Below, in pieces: positions 27,725-40,311 of a stretch of DNA of 64,000 bases (positions are counted from its first letter, which is position 1; every line of letters begins with the position of its first letter). The notes beneath the pieces were generated by a model, which worked only from the letters and a program-made list of their open reading frames with translations, ran no database searches and was not told where the DNA came from. The DNA comes from Rhizobiaceae bacterium (GTDB lineage: Bacteria; Pseudomonadota; Alphaproteobacteria; Rhizobiales; Rhizobiaceae), in assembly GCA_017640615.1 (NCBI GenBank), contig JAEPQK010000002.1:558001-622000 (forward strand). The letters run 5' to 3'. Position numbers and translations under genes: made by a program.

Positions 27725-29026
27725 ATGCTTCAGGACAAAGACCGCATCTTCAACAATATTTACGGCCAGTTCGACAAATCGCTGGCCGGCGCGATGAAGC
27801 GCGGTCACTGGGACAATACCAAGGCGCTGCTTGGCAAAGGCCGCGACTGGATCGTCAATGAGATGAAGGCGTCAGGCCTGCGTGGCCGCGGCGGCGCGGG
27901 CTTTCCGACCGGCCTGAAATGGTCGTTCATGCCAAAGCAGGCCGACCGTCCCTGCTATCTGGTCGTCAATGCGGATGAGTCCGAGCCCGGCACCTGCAAG
28001 GATCGCGACATCATGCGCCACGACCCGCATACGCTGGTCGAAGGCTGCTTGGTCGCCGGTTTCGCGATGGGCGCGGAAGCAGCCTATATCTATGTGCGCG
28101 GTGAGTTCATCCGCGAGCGCGAGGCGCTGCAGCGCGCGGTCGACGAGGCCTATGAGGCCAAGCTGATCGGCAAGAACAACAAGAACGGCTACGATTTCGA
28201 GATCATCGTTCACCACGGCGCTGGCGCTTATATCTGCGGCGAGGAAACGGCACTTCTGGAAAGCCTAGAAGGCAAGAAGGGCCAGCCGCGCCTCAAGCCG
28301 CCATTCCCGGCCAATGTCGGCCTCTATGGTTGCCCGACGACCGTGAACAATGTCGAGTCGATTGCCGTTGCGCCTACCATCCTGCGCCGTGGCGCAGGCT
28401 GGTTCGCTTCCTTTGGCCGCGACAACAACAAGGGCACCAAGCTCTTCTGCATCTCCGGCCACGTCGAGACGCCTTGCACAGTGGAGGAGGCGATGTCGAT
28501 CTCCTTCCGCGAACTGATCGAGACGCATTGTGGCGGTATTCGCGGCGGCTGGGATAACCTGCTCGCGGTGATCCCGGGCGGCGCCTCGGTGCCGCTGGTG
28601 CCAGCGCACGAGATCATCGATGCGCCGATGGATTTCGACGGTCTGCGCGAATTGAAGTCCGGTCTCGGTACTGCTGCTGTGATCGTCATGGACAAATCGA
28701 CCGACATCGTGAAGGCGATCGCGCGGCTCTCCTATTTCTACAAGCACGAAAGCTGCGGCCAGTGCACGCCATGCCGCGAGGGCACCGGCTGGATGTGGCG
28801 TGTGATGGAGCGGCTAGTGCGCGGCGAGGCGCACAAGCACGAGATCGACATGCTGCTCGACGTGACCAAACAGGTCGAGGGCCACACCATCTGCGCGCTG
28901 GGCGATGCCGCTGCATGGCCGATCCAGGGTCTGATCCGTCACTTCCGCCCTGAGATCGAGCGCCGCATTGACGAGTTCACGCGTAACTCGCATCGCGCCC
29001 AACCTGCTCTGGCGGCGGCGGAGTAG
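27725..29026 (+). CDS. nuoF: NADH-quinone oxidoreductase subunit F
   Basis: 51-kDa subunit that binds NADH and FMN and holds cluster N3. 433 residues; [16 protein letters not shown] is the NADH-binding glycine stretch, [13 protein letters not shown] and [15 protein letters not shown] contact FMN, and [15 protein letters not shown] supplies three cluster ligands with a later Cys in [13 protein letters not shown]. The ATG at 27725 follows GGAGGTGGGG; the GTG at 27719 lies inside that ribosome-binding site. Confidence 0.98.
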   Translation: MLQDKDRIFNNIYGQFDKSLAGAMKRGHWDNTKALLGKGRDWIVNEMKASGLRGRGGAGFPTGLKWSFMPKQADRPCYLVVNADESEPGTCKDRDIMRHDPHTLVEGCLVAGFAMGAEAAYIYVRGEFIREREALQRAVDEAYEAKLIGKNNKNGYDFEIIVHHGAGAYICGEETALLESLEGKKGQPRLKPPFPANVGLYGCPTTVNNVESIAVAPTILRRGAGWFASFGRDNNKGTKLFCISGHVETPCTVEEAMSISFRELIETHCGGIRGGWDNLLAVIPGGASVPLVPAHEIIDAPMDFDGLRELKSGLGTAAVIVMDKSTDIVKAIARLSYFYKHESCGQCTPCREGTGWMWRVMERLVRGEAHKHEIDMLLDVTKQVEGHTICALGDAAAWPIQGLIRHFRPEIERRIDEFTRNSHRAQPALAAAE

Positions 29027-29030
29027 AGCG

Positions 29031-29723
29031 ATGGCAGACGCACGCCAGACCGAGGAAATGATCCGGCACATCAAAGCCGCCGAAGAGCAGTGGGCGCGCG
29101 CGGGCAAAAGCCTGGCGGCGATCATGCCGCAGGAAATGGCCGGTGCGTTCAACCTGATGGCACATCCAGCGGCTATGCTGAGTGCGTCGGCAGCGCTCGG
29201 TCTCGGCGCCACGAGCCAGGCAACGGGGCTGTGGCTGGGCGCCTGGGCAGGTGCGGCGGAAAACTGGCACCGCGTGGCCTCCGCGCCGCTGGCTGGCAAC
29301 GACAAGCTGGACAGCGCCGCAGCGAAGCGCGTGCGCGAGGCGGCAGAGACCCTGATTGCCGATGCAAAATCGCTCGCTGACGAAGTGTCGCGCAGCGCGG
29401 CGAAGCAACAGAAGCCGAAGCCCGAAGCGCAAAGCCCCAAACCGGCGGCAGCTAAAAAGGCCACCGATCCGGCAACTGCGCAGCCGAAAGCTGAGGCGAA
29501 ACCAGCCAAGCCGGACGACCTCAAGGCGATCACCGGCGTCGGGCCGAAACTCGAGCAAGTTCTGAACGGCCTCGGCATCTGGACTTATGAGCGCATCGCC
29601 GGGCTGACAGCGGCCGAGATCGACTGGATTGAAGACTATCTGTCCTTCAAAGGCCGCATCACCCGCGACGACTGGCTGGGTCAGGCGGCGAAGCTGGCGG
29701 CAGGCGGCACGGATGCGTCATGA
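29031..29723 (+). CDS. Orphan protein inside the nuo operon (phasin-like N-terminus, GVGPK domain)
   Basis: A 230-residue protein between nuoF and nuoG, absent from the standard nuo set. The N-terminal 100 residues are helical and Ala/Gly-rich (SAALGLGATSQATGLWLGAWAG), resembling phasins. Residues 105-158 are a Lys/Ala/Pro linker. From residue 160 it carries KPDDLKAITGVGPKLEQVL and a 70-residue domain nearly identical in layout to the end of NuoE, including the shared RDDW. It starts 5 bases after the nuoF stop, so it is certainly co-expressed. Possible roles are complex I assembly or attachment; this is inference. Confidence 0.8.
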   Translation: MADARQTEEMIRHIKAAEEQWARAGKSLAAIMPQEMAGAFNLMAHPAAMLSASAALGLGATSQATGLWLGAWAGAAENWHRVASAPLAGNDKLDSAAAKRVREAAETLIADAKSLADEVSRSAAKQQKPKPEAQSPKPAAAKKATDPATAQPKAEAKPAKPDDLKAITGVGPKLEQVLNGLGIWTYERIAGLTAAEIDWIEDYLSFKGRITRDDWLGQAAKLAAGGTDAS

Positions 29724-29785
29724 CCGGGATATACGTAACAGGCGCGCTATGCGTGACACCGCACGGCGCACGAGGATAATTGGCA

Positions 29786-31867
29786 ATGGTTAAGCTCAAG
29801 GTCGACGGCAAAGAGATCGAAGTACCCGACCACTACACGCTGCTGCAGGCGGCGGAGGAGGCGGGCGCGGAAGTGCCGCGTTTCTGTTTCCACGAGCGGC
29901 TTTCGATCGCCGGCAATTGCCGTATGTGCCTTGTCGAGGTGAAGGGCGGCCCGCCCAAGCCGGCAGCCTCCTGCGCCATGGGCGTGCGCGACCTGCGGCC
30001 TGGACCCAATGGCGAGGCGCCTGAGGTTTTCACCAATACGCCGATGGTCAAGAAGGCCCGCGAAGGCGTGATGGAATTCCTGCTGATCAACCACCCGCTG
30101 GATTGCCCGATCTGCGATCAGGGAGGCGAGTGCGATCTTCAGGACCAGGCGATGGCCTTCGGCGTCGATGCCTCGCGCTACCAGGAAAACAAGCGCGCGG
30201 TGGAAGACAAATATATCGGCCCGCTGGTGAAGACGATCATGACGCGCTGCATTCACTGCACGCGCTGCGTCCGCTTCACAACCGAGGTTGCCGGCATTTC
30301 CGAGCTTGGCCTGATCGGCCGTGGTGAGGACGCCGAGATCACCACCTATCTCGAAAACGCGATGACGTCGGAACTGCAGGGCAATGTTATCGACCTCTGC
30401 CCGGTCGGCGCGCTGACCTCGCGGCCCTACGCCTTCCAGGCGCGCCCGTGGGAGCTGTCCAAGACCGAATCGATCGACGTGATGGACGCTGTTGGCTCCT
30501 CCATCCGCGTCGATACGCGCGGCCGCGAAGTGATGCGCATTCTGCCGCGTATCAACGAGCAGGTGAATGAGGAGTGGATCTCCGACAAGACACGCTTCAT
30601 CTGGGACGGGCTGCGCACGCAGCGGCTCGACCGGCCGTATATTCGGCGCCGCGGCAAGCTGGTGCCTGCGACCTGGCCAGAGGCCTTCGCCGCGATCAAG
30701 GACGCGGTTGCCAAAACCAGCGGCGACAAGATCGGCGCGATCGCGGGCGACATGGCGAGTGTTGAGGAAATGTACGCGCTCAAGCAGCTTATAGCCTCGC
30801 TTGGGTCCGCGAATATCGACTGCCGCCAGGACGGCGCCGCACTCGATCCATCGGCAGGGCGCGCAGGTTACATCTTCAATCCCACGATTGACGGCATCGA
30901 ACAGGCCGACGCGCTTCTGATAGTGGGCGCGAATCCGCGTTTCGAAGCCTCGGTGCTGAACGCGCGCATTCGCAAGCGCTGGCGCATGGGCGATTTCCCG
31001 GTCGGCGTTGTCGGCGATATGGGCGACCTGCGCTACGACTACGAGATGCTCGGCGCGGGCACTGAAACGCTGAAGCAACTCGCCGAGGGCAAGCACAAGT
31101 TCGCTTCCGTGCTCAAGCGCGCCAAGCGCCCGATGATCATTGTCGGGCAGGGTGCGATTTCGCGCTCCGACGGTGCCGGCGTGCTCGGCCTCGCAGCCAG
31201 GCTGGCGGAAGCAACCGGCGCCGTGAAGGGCGAGTGGAACGGCTTTGGCGTTCTGCACACCGCCGCGGCCCGCGTTGGCGGCCTAGATATCGGCTTTGTG
31301 CCAGGCGAGCGCGGCAAGGATGCTTCCGCCATGATGGGCGCGCTGGACGTGCTCTTCCTGCTTGGCGCCGATGAGTTCGACATGGGCAAGATCGGTGATG
31401 CCTTCACCGTCTATGTCGGCAGCCATGGTGACGCCGGCGCGCACCGCGCCGACGTCATTCTTCCGGGCGCAACTTACACCGAGAAGTCAGGCACTTACGT
31501 GAATACCGAAGGTCGCGTTCAGATGACCAATCGCGCCGGCTTTGCGCCGGGCGAGGGCAAGGAAGACTGGGCGATCCTCCGAGCACTCTCCGATGTGCTC
31601 GGCCACAAGCTGCCCTTCGATTCGCTGCAGCAATTGCGTGCGGCACTTTACGGGGAGCATCCGCATCTGGCGCGGCTCGACGAGATCGAACCGGGCGACG
31701 CTAGCGCGATTTCCGCGCTGGCGAAACAGGGCGGGCGGCTCAACAAAGCGCCGTTCGTTTCGGCCGTGAAGGACTTCTACATGACCAACCCGATCGCACG
31801 TGCTTCCGCCGTCATGGCGGAGTGTTCCGTACTTGCGCGCGGCGGGTTCAAGCAGGCGGCGGAATAG
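29786..31867 (+). CDS. nuoG: NADH-quinone oxidoreductase subunit G
   Basis: 75-kDa subunit with several Fe-S clusters. 693 residues. The N-terminal ferredoxin domain has [22 protein letters not shown], ligands of [2Fe-2S] N1b; the HxxxCxxC-type N5 motif is [18 protein letters not shown]; the 4Fe-4S motif is [11 protein letters not shown] with a later Cys in DLCPVGAL. The rest is the molybdopterin-oxidoreductase-like domain without cofactor. ATG at 29786 chosen with GAGG upstream over a TTG six bases earlier. Confidence 0.97.
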   Translation: MVKLKVDGKEIEVPDHYTLLQAAEEAGAEVPRFCFHERLSIAGNCRMCLVEVKGGPPKPAASCAMGVRDLRPGPNGEAPEVFTNTPMVKKAREGVMEFLLINHPLDCPICDQGGECDLQDQAMAFGVDASRYQENKRAVEDKYIGPLVKTIMTRCIHCTRCVRFTTEVAGISELGLIGRGEDAEITTYLENAMTSELQGNVIDLCPVGALTSRPYAFQARPWELSKTESIDVMDAVGSSIRVDTRGREVMRILPRINEQVNEEWISDKTRFIWDGLRTQRLDRPYIRRRGKLVPATWPEAFAAIKDAVAKTSGDKIGAIAGDMASVEEMYALKQLIASLGSANIDCRQDGAALDPSAGRAGYIFNPTIDGIEQADALLIVGANPRFEASVLNARIRKRWRMGDFPVGVVGDMGDLRYDYEMLGAGTETLKQLAEGKHKFASVLKRAKRPMIIVGQGAISRSDGAGVLGLAARLAEATGAVKGEWNGFGVLHTAAARVGGLDIGFVPGERGKDASAMMGALDVLFLLGADEFDMGKIGDAFTVYVGSHGDAGAHRADVILPGATYTEKSGTYVNTEGRVQMTNRAGFAPGEGKEDWAILRALSDVLGHKLPFDSLQQLRAALYGEHPHLARLDEIEPGDASAISALAKQGGRLNKAPFVSAVKDFYMTNPIARASAVMAECSVLARGGFKQAAE

Positions 31868-31876
31868 GACCGGACG

Positions 31877-32917
31877 ATGGACTTCTTCTACACCTATCTG
31901 CTGCCGCTCATCATAGTCGTTGGGCAGTCGCTGCTGTTGCTGGTCGTGCTGCTCGTGTTCACGGCGTTCATTCTTTATGCCGACCGCAAGGTCTGGGCGG
32001 CCGTGCAGCTGCGCCGCGGGCCCAACGTCGTCGGGCCGTGGGGACTGCTGCAGTCATTTGCCGACCTGCTGAAATTCGTCCTCAAGGAACCAGTCATACC
32101 GTCAGGCGCCAACAAGGGCGTGTTCCTGCTGGCGCCCGTGGTGTCGGCGCTGCTGGCGCTGGCAACCTGGGCGGTGATCCCGGTCGCCGAAGGCTGGGCG
32201 ATAGCGGATATCAATGTCGGCATTCTGTTCATTTTCGCCATCGCCTCGCTCGAGGTCTATGGCGTGATCATGGGCGGCTGGGCCTCCAACTCGAAATACC
32301 CCTTCCTCGGTGCGCTGCGCTCGGCGGCTCAGATGGTGTCCTACGAAGTTTCCATCGGTTTCGTGATCGTGACCGTGCTGCTTGCCGTCGGCTCGCTCAA
32401 CCTCACCGACATCGTGCTGGCGCAGGGCGATGGCCTGGGCACCATGATGGGCCTGCCGAACTCGTTCCTCGATTGGCACTGGCTGGCGCTGTTCCCGATG
32501 TTCGTCGTGTTCTTCATCTCCGCACTGGCGGAAACCAACCGCCCGCCCTTCGATCTGGTAGAGGCGGAGTCCGAACTCGTCGCCGGCCATATGATCGAAT
32601 ATTCTTCCACGCCCTACATGCTCTACATGCTGGGCGAGTACATCGCGATCCTGCTGATGTGCGCCCTGACCACGATCCTGTTCCTTGGCGGCTGGCTGCC
32701 GCCGGTGGATGTGTGGTTCCTCAACTGGGTGCCCGGCGTATTCTGGTTCGTGCTCAAACTCACCGCGGTGTTCTTCATGTTCTCCATGGTGAAAGCGTTT
32801 GTGCCGCGCTACCGCTACGACCAGCTGATGCGCCTTGGCTGGAAGGTGTTCCTGCCGCTGTCGCTGTTCATGGTCGTCGCCACCGCCGCCGTGCTCAAGC
32901 TGGTGGGAGGTGCATGA
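31877..32917 (+). CDS. nuoH: NADH-quinone oxidoreductase subunit H
   Basis: Membrane subunit linking the peripheral and membrane arms and forming part of the quinone channel. 346 residues, about eight helices, with [22 protein letters not shown] and the acidic cluster [22 protein letters not shown] in a cytoplasmic loop, both hallmark sequences of NuoH/ND1. Confidence 0.98.
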   Translation: MDFFYTYLLPLIIVVGQSLLLLVVLLVFTAFILYADRKVWAAVQLRRGPNVVGPWGLLQSFADLLKFVLKEPVIPSGANKGVFLLAPVVSALLALATWAVIPVAEGWAIADINVGILFIFAIASLEVYGVIMGGWASNSKYPFLGALRSAAQMVSYEVSIGFVIVTVLLAVGSLNLTDIVLAQGDGLGTMMGLPNSFLDWHWLALFPMFVVFFISALAETNRPPFDLVEAESELVAGHMIEYSSTPYMLYMLGEYIAILLMCALTTILFLGGWLPPVDVWFLNWVPGVFWFVLKLTAVFFMFSMVKAFVPRYRYDQLMRLGWKVFLPLSLFMVVATAAVLKLVGGA

Positions 32918-32958
32918 TGCGCGCCCGTGGCACCGCAATTCCGGACTTGGAGAACTGA
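32914..32958 (+). CDS. Possible 14-codon ORF between nuoH and nuoI
   Basis: Double ATG overlapping the nuoH stop, with GGGAGG seven bases upstream, reading 14 codons and stopping just before the nuoI start at 32961. It ends ...IPDLEN. It may be a translational coupling device between nuoH and nuoI, or chance. No other support. Confidence 0.3.
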   Translation: MMRARGTAIPDLEN

Positions 32959-32960
32959 TC

Positions 32961-33452
32961 ATGTCTGCTCTCGCACAAGCCGCCAAATCGCTCATCCTGA
33001 AGGAGTTCGTCAGCGCGTTCTTCCTCTCGATGCGCCAGTTTTTCGCTCCCAAACACACGGTGAACTACCCCTTCGAGAAGGGACCGGTGAGCCCGCGCTT
33101 CCGCGGCGAGCACGCGCTGCGTCGTTATCCGAATGGCGAGGAGCGCTGCATCGCCTGCAAGCTGTGCGAGGCGATCTGCCCCGCGCAGGCGATCACCATC
33201 GAGGCAGGCCCGCGCCGCAATGACGGCACACGCCGCACGGTGCGCTACGACATCGATATGGTGAAGTGCATTTATTGCGGCTTCTGCCAGGAGGCCTGTC
33301 CGGTCGATGCGATCGTGGAAGGCCCGAATTTCGAGTTCGCCGCGGAGACGCGCGAAGAGCTCTATTACGACAAGGACAAGCTCTTGGCGAATGGCGATCG
33401 CTGGGAGCGCGAACTGGCGCGCAACATCGCGCTCGATGCGCCGTACCGCTGA
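32961..33452 (+). CDS. nuoI: NADH-quinone oxidoreductase subunit I
   Basis: 23-kDa (TYKY) ferredoxin-like subunit carrying clusters N6a and N6b. 163 residues with two CxxCxxCxxxCP motifs, [12 protein letters not shown] and [12 protein letters not shown]. The N-terminal helix ([18 protein letters not shown]) lies on the membrane surface. GGAG stands upstream of the ATG. Confidence 0.98.
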   Translation: MSALAQAAKSLILKEFVSAFFLSMRQFFAPKHTVNYPFEKGPVSPRFRGEHALRRYPNGEERCIACKLCEAICPAQAITIEAGPRRNDGTRRTVRYDIDMVKCIYCGFCQEACPVDAIVEGPNFEFAAETREELYYDKDKLLANGDRWERELARNIALDAPYR

Positions 33453-33563
33453 GGCGGGGACGGGGCGAATTGAAAGTGGACGGGCAAAAATCGCTCGTCT
33501 AAGAGACACGCGGCTTCAGGGAGCCGGAGGGGCAGAGGCCCTTCCAAGGAGAACGGGGTACCC

Positions 33564-34184
33564 ATGCTGACAGGACTGGAAGCGATCTTCTTCTACCTGT
33601 TCGCCTTTGTGGCGGTGGCGTCGGCAATCATGGTGATTGCCGCGCGCAATCCCGTGCATTCGGTGCTTTATCTCATCCTGACATTCTTCAACGCCGCAGC
33701 GCTCTTCCTGCTGACGGGCGCCGAGTTCCTGGCGATGATCATGCTCGTCGTCTATGTCGGCGCGGTCGCGGTGCTGTTCCTGTTCGTCGTGATGATGCTC
33801 GATGTCGATTTCGCCGAACTGAAAAGCGGTGCGCTGCACTACGCGCCCATTGGCGCGTTGGTCGGCATCGTGCTTGCTGCGGAACTGATCATTGTCGCGG
33901 GCGGCTATGTGTTTTCGCCCGAACTCGGCAGCGTGGTCGCACAGCCGACGCCGGAACTGACCGACAGGCACAACACAGCAGCCCTCGGCGACATACTCTA
34001 TACGGATTACATCTACTTCTTCCAGATCGCGGGCCTCGTTCTTCTGGTCGCGATGATTGGCGCAATTGTGCTGACGCTGCGCCACAAGGAAGGCGTCAAA
34101 CGCCAGTCGATCCCGGCGCAGGTTGCGCGCACGCCGGCCACCGCGATCGAAATCCGCAAGGTCGAATCGGACAAGGGGATATGA
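33564..34184 (+). CDS. nuoJ: NADH-quinone oxidoreductase subunit J
   Basis: Membrane subunit with five helices, 206 residues. The third-helix motif [25 protein letters not shown] with its pi-bulge region is characteristic of NuoJ/ND6. 111 bases separate it from nuoI; AAGGAGAAC precedes the ATG. It overlaps the alternative nuoK start by four bases. Confidence 0.97.
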   Translation: MLTGLEAIFFYLFAFVAVASAIMVIAARNPVHSVLYLILTFFNAAALFLLTGAEFLAMIMLVVYVGAVAVLFLFVVMMLDVDFAELKSGALHYAPIGALVGIVLAAELIIVAGGYVFSPELGSVVAQPTPELTDRHNTAALGDILYTDYIYFFQIAGLVLLVAMIGAIVLTLRHKEGVKRQSIPAQVARTPATAIEIRKVESDKGI

Positions 34185-34186
34185 CG

Positions 34187-34495
34187 ATGGAAGTCGGCAT
34201 CGGCCACTATCTCACACTGTCAGCCGTGCTGTTCACGCTCGGCGTGTTTGGCATCTTCCTGAACCGGAAAAACGTTATCGTCATCCTGATGTCGATCGAA
34301 CTCATTCTGCTCGCGGTGAATATCAACTTTGTGGCCTTCTCGGCCGTGCTGGGCGATCTGGTGGGGCAGGTCTTCGCGCTGTTCGTGCTGACCGTCGCGG
34401 CGGCCGAAGCAGCAATCGGCCTGGCCATTCTGGTCGTGTTCTTCCGCAACCGCGGCTCGATCGCGGTTGAAGACGTCAACATGATGAAGGGCTGA
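34187..34495 (+). CDS. nuoK: NADH-quinone oxidoreductase subunit K
   Basis: 102-residue, three-helix proton-channel subunit with the buried glutamates in [13 protein letters not shown] and [12 protein letters not shown]. The second of two near ATGs gives exactly the usual family length; an ATG at 34181 overlapping the nuoJ stop would add MT. Confidence 0.97.
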   Translation: MEVGIGHYLTLSAVLFTLGVFGIFLNRKNVIVILMSIELILLAVNINFVAFSAVLGDLVGQVFALFVLTVAAAEAAIGLAILVVFFRNRGSIAVEDVNMMKG

Positions 34496-34508
34496 GCGGG
34501 CGGACCTC

Positions 34509-36494
<1,986 letters not shown>

Positions 36495-38006
36495 ATGTAT
36501 GGCTGGCCTATCCTTTCGGCAGTCACCTTTCTGCCCCTGCTCGGCGCGCTGCTGATCCTGCCGATCCGTGACGAGGGGCGTGCTGCGCGCCGCAACATCC
36601 GCAATGTGACGCTGCTGGTGACGACGTTCACCTTCCTGCTTTCACTTTTCATCTGGATCGGTTTCGACAATGCCGAGCCCGGTTTCCAGTTCGTGGAACG
36701 GGTCGAATGGCTCGACAGCGGCATCTCCTACCATATGGGCGTCGACGGCATTTCCATGCTGTTCGTCATCCTCACCACGTTCCTGATGCCGCTTTGCATT
36801 CTGGCGTCGTGGGAGTCGGTGGAGAAGCGCGTCAAGGAATACATGATCGCGTTTCTGATCCTGGAAACGCTGATGATCGGCGTGTTCTGCGCGCTCGATC
36901 TGGTGCTGTTCTACGTCTTCTTCGAGGCCGGGCTCATCCCGATGTTCCTCATCATCGGCGTGTGGGGCGGCAAGCGGCGCATCTATGCGAGCTTCAAGTT
37001 CTTCCTCTACACGCTGCTGGGTTCAGTGCTGATGCTGCTCGCCATCATGGCGATGTACTGGCACGCCGGCACGATGGATATCCCGACGCTACTTGCGCAT
37101 GAATTCCCTGCCGGCATGCAGCAATGGTTGTGGCTCGCCTTCTTCGCCTCATTTGCAGTGAAGATGCCGATGTGGCCGGTCCACACCTGGCTGCCGGACG
37201 CGCATGTGGAGGCGCCGACGGCGGGTTCGGTCATCCTGGCCGGCATCCTGCTGAAGATGGGTGGCTACGGCTTCCTGCGCTTCTCGCTGCCGATGTTTCC
37301 GGACGCCTCGCTTTATTTCCAGCCGCTGGTGTTCACGCTCTCCATCGTCGCAATCATCTACACCTCGCTGGTGGCGCTGATGCAGGAGGACATCAAGAAA
37401 CTGATCGCCTATTCTTCCGTCGCCCATATGGGCTACGTGACGATGGGCATCTTCGCGATGAACATCGAGGGCATTCAGGGCGGCATTTACCAGATGCTGT
37501 CGCATGGCCTTGTTTCGGGCGCTCTGTTCCTGTGCGTCGGCGTCATCTACGACCGCATGCACACCCGCGAGATCGCCGCCTATGGCGGTCTGGTCAACAA
37601 CATGCCGAAATACGCGGTCGTGTTCCTGATCTTCACCATGGCCAATGTCGGCCTGCCGGGTACCAGTGGCTTCGTCGGTGAGTTTTTGACGCTGCTGGCG
37701 GTCTTCAAGGTCAACACCTGGGTGGCGCTGTTCGCGACCACGGGCGTCATCCTCTCCGCCGGCTATGCTCTGTGGCTCTATCGCCGCGTTGTCTTCGGTG
37801 CACTCACCAAGGACAGCCTGAAGAACCTGCTCGACCTCAACCCGCGCGAGCGTGCGGTGATTTACCCGCTGGTCGTACTGGTGATCTTCTTCGGTGTTTA
37901 CCCGGCGCCGATCCTCGACGCGACCGCGGCTTCCGTGGACGCGCTGGTCAACAGTCTCACATTGTCGCTCGACGTCGCTGATGCGGCGGCGCAAACCGGC
38001 CACTAG
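36495..38006 (+). CDS. nuoM: NADH-quinone oxidoreductase subunit M
   Basis: Antiporter-like proton-pumping subunit, 503 residues, about 14 helices. [21 protein letters not shown] contains the conserved Glu, and [20 protein letters not shown] and [14 protein letters not shown] are the second and third family motifs. No spacer to nuoL, 17 bases to nuoN. Confidence 0.98.
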   Translation: MYGWPILSAVTFLPLLGALLILPIRDEGRAARRNIRNVTLLVTTFTFLLSLFIWIGFDNAEPGFQFVERVEWLDSGISYHMGVDGISMLFVILTTFLMPLCILASWESVEKRVKEYMIAFLILETLMIGVFCALDLVLFYVFFEAGLIPMFLIIGVWGGKRRIYASFKFFLYTLLGSVLMLLAIMAMYWHAGTMDIPTLLAHEFPAGMQQWLWLAFFASFAVKMPMWPVHTWLPDAHVEAPTAGSVILAGILLKMGGYGFLRFSLPMFPDASLYFQPLVFTLSIVAIIYTSLVALMQEDIKKLIAYSSVAHMGYVTMGIFAMNIEGIQGGIYQMLSHGLVSGALFLCVGVIYDRMHTREIAAYGGLVNNMPKYAVVFLIFTMANVGLPGTSGFVGEFLTLLAVFKVNTWVALFATTGVILSAGYALWLYRRVVFGALTKDSLKNLLDLNPRERAVIYPLVVLVIFFGVYPAPILDATAASVDALVNSLTLSLDVADAAAQTGH

Positions 38007-38023
38007 GAAGGCTCAACACGGTT

Positions 38024-39460
38024 ATGACGCCCGAACTTTCCGCCAGCCTCACGCTCGCAACGCCCGAACTCATCCTTGCAGTCGGCGCCATGGCGCTGCT
38101 GATGATCGGCGTGTTCTCCGGCGAGCGCGCCAACAACACCGTGACCGGGCTGACCGTCGCGCTTCTGGCCGCGATCGGCGCATGGATGCTCTTCTTCCCG
38201 GCTGACGGCGAGGCGTTTGGCGGCACATTCGTCAACGACCCGTTCGCGCGTTTCATGAAAATCGTCACGCTGATCGGATCGCTGGTTACGCTGGTGATGT
38301 CGGTCGGTTTCGCGCGTGAGGAAAAGTTCGATCGCTTCGAATATCCGATCCTCATCATGCTTGCGACGCTGGGCATGATGCTGATGATTTCGGCCAATGA
38401 CATGATCGCGCTTTATCTCGGCCTCGAGCTGCAGTCGCTGTCGCTTTATGTCGTGGCCGCGATCAACCGCGACAATGTTCGCTCCACCGAGGCGGGTCTG
38501 AAATATTTCGTTCTGGGCGCATTATCGTCCGGAATGCTGCTCTACGGCGTGTCGCTGGTCTATGGCTACACCGGCGCGACCGGCTTCGATGCCATTGCAA
38601 GCCAGCTCACTGGTGGCGAACGCCAGCTTGGCCTGGTCTTCGGCCTCGTCTTCGTACTGGCCGGTCTGGCGTTCAAGATTTCCGCCGTTCCGTTCCATAT
38701 GTGGACGCCTGACGTTTACGAAGGCGCGCCGACGCCGGTGACGGCTTTCTTTGCCGCAGCTCCCAAAATGGCTGCGATGGCGCTGCTGGTCCGTGTCGTT
38801 ATGGGCGCCTTTGAACCGATCTCCGCCGACTGGCAGCAGATCATAGTGTTCGTCGCCATTGCCTCGATGGTGCTCGGCGCATTCGCAGCGATCGGTCAGC
38901 GCAACATCAAGCGGCTGATGGCTTATTCCTCTATCGGCCATATGGGCTTCGCGCTGGTGGGTCTTGCCGCCAATTCCGAGGCAGGCGTGCGCGGCGTTGT
39001 CATCTACATGCTGATCTACATGGTCATGACGCTGGGCACCTTCGCCTGCATTCTCGCAATGCGCCGCAAGGAAGGCATGGTCGAAGACATCGACGATCTG
39101 GCGGGACTGTCGAGCACCAATCCGGTGATGGCGACTGTGCTCACCGTGCTCATGTTCTCGCTCGCCGGCATTCCGCCGCTCGCCGGCTTCTGGGCCAAGT
39201 GGTATGTCTTCCTGGCTGCAATCGACTCCGGCCTTTACGCGCTGGCGGTGATTGGCGTTCTGGCCTCGGTTGTCGGCGCATATTACTACCTGCGCATCAT
39301 CAAGCTCATGTGGTTCGACGAGCCGGTCGGCGCCTTCGTGCCGATGGCGGGCGAGTTGCGGCTGGTGCTAGCCGCTTCCGGTGCGTTCGTACTCTTCTAC
39401 GTGTTCTTCGGCGCGCCGATTGCGCAAATGGCGGAAGCTGCCGCAGCGACGTATTTCTAG
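38024..39460 (+). CDS. nuoN: NADH-quinone oxidoreductase subunit N
   Basis: Third antiporter-like subunit, 478 residues, about 14 helices. [17 protein letters not shown] and [20 protein letters not shown] with [18 protein letters not shown] are diagnostic. Last nuo gene; birA starts 3 bases after its stop, so the transcript very likely continues. Confidence 0.98.
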   Translation: MTPELSASLTLATPELILAVGAMALLMIGVFSGERANNTVTGLTVALLAAIGAWMLFFPADGEAFGGTFVNDPFARFMKIVTLIGSLVTLVMSVGFAREEKFDRFEYPILIMLATLGMMLMISANDMIALYLGLELQSLSLYVVAAINRDNVRSTEAGLKYFVLGALSSGMLLYGVSLVYGYTGATGFDAIASQLTGGERQLGLVFGLVFVLAGLAFKISAVPFHMWTPDVYEGAPTPVTAFFAAAPKMAAMALLVRVVMGAFEPISADWQQIIVFVAIASMVLGAFAAIGQRNIKRLMAYSSIGHMGFALVGLAANSEAGVRGVVIYMLIYMVMTLGTFACILAMRRKEGMVEDIDDLAGLSSTNPVMATVLTVLMFSLAGIPPLAGFWAKWYVFLAAIDSGLYALAVIGVLASVVGAYYYLRIIKLMWFDEPVGAFVPMAGELRLVLAASGAFVLFYVFFGAPIAQMAEAAAATYF

Positions 39461-39463
39461 TTG

Positions 39464-40303
39464 ATGGATTTCAGGCTCGCGCCAACGGCCGAAGCTGAGG
39501 GCTATCGCCTCGAAGCATTCGAGACGGTCGGATCGACCAATGCGCTTGCGCTCGAACGCGCGGGCGAGGGGGATCCCGGCCGGCTTTGGCTGGTTTCCGA
39601 CCAGCAGGAGAGCGGGCGCGGCAGGCGCGGACGTGCGTGGGCGACACCCAAGGGCAATCTTGCCGCGACGCTGCTCCTCACGGGCATTGACGATCTTGGT
39701 GTGTCTTCCACGCTGGGTTTCGTGGCTGGTCTGGCATTGGGCGATGCGCTGGATGCGGTTGCACCCGAGGCCGATGTAGCGATCGGCATCGACGGAGCCG
39801 GCGGCACGGGCGGTGCGCGCAGCCAGCGCTTCGAGCTGAAATGGCCCAACGACGTGCTTGCGCACGGCGCCAAGATGGCTGGCATCTTGCTGGAATCGGG
39901 CCGGCAGCCAGATGGGCGCTATGCGCTGGCCATCGGCATCGGCGTTAACGTGGTGGGGCATCCGCCGGACACGCCTTACCCGGCAACCTCGATCTCCGAG
40001 CTTGGCGGACGCAGCAGCGCTGCCGAACTCTTCCTGGCGCTGTCGGATGCCTGGGTCGACAATATGCGCGCCTGGAATGCCGGCCGCGGCCTGCCGGCAA
40101 TCAGGGACCGATGGTTGAAAAGGGCAGCAGGTGTCGGTTCGGAAGTCGCGGTGCGATTGCATGGCGACGTTCTTCGCGGCACATTCGAAACAATCGACAG
40201 CGAGTGCCGGCTGGTGGTGCGGGACCGCCAGGGGCACAAGCATCTCATCGCCGCCGGCGACGTGCATTTCGGCGCGGTGGCATCGCTCGGCGCGGCAGAT
40301 TAA
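39464..40303 (+). CDS. birA: Biotin-[acetyl-CoA-carboxylase] ligase
   Basis: Attaches biotin to the BCCP domain of acetyl-CoA carboxylase through biotinyl-AMP. 279 residues consisting of the catalytic domain (VGSTNALAL, the nucleotide-binding GRGRRGRAW, FELKWPNDVL, MAGILLES) and the small C-terminal beta-barrel. There is no N-terminal helix-turn-helix, so it cannot act as the biotin-operon repressor known from E. coli. Start either ATG 39464 or TTG 39461. Its place after nuoN is a conserved rhizobial arrangement. Confidence 0.93.
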   Translation: MDFRLAPTAEAEGYRLEAFETVGSTNALALERAGEGDPGRLWLVSDQQESGRGRRGRAWATPKGNLAATLLLTGIDDLGVSSTLGFVAGLALGDALDAVAPEADVAIGIDGAGGTGGARSQRFELKWPNDVLAHGAKMAGILLESGRQPDGRYALAIGIGVNVVGHPPDTPYPATSISELGGRSSAAELFLALSDAWVDNMRAWNAGRGLPAIRDRWLKRAAGVGSEVAVRLHGDVLRGTFETIDSECRLVVRDRQGHKHLIAAGDVHFGAVASLGAAD

Positions 40304-40311
40304 GGGAAGAC

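Noticed and set aside
29747..31258. 503-codon minus-strand open frame over nuoG
   Set aside because: Antisense to nuoG, no start signal or motif.
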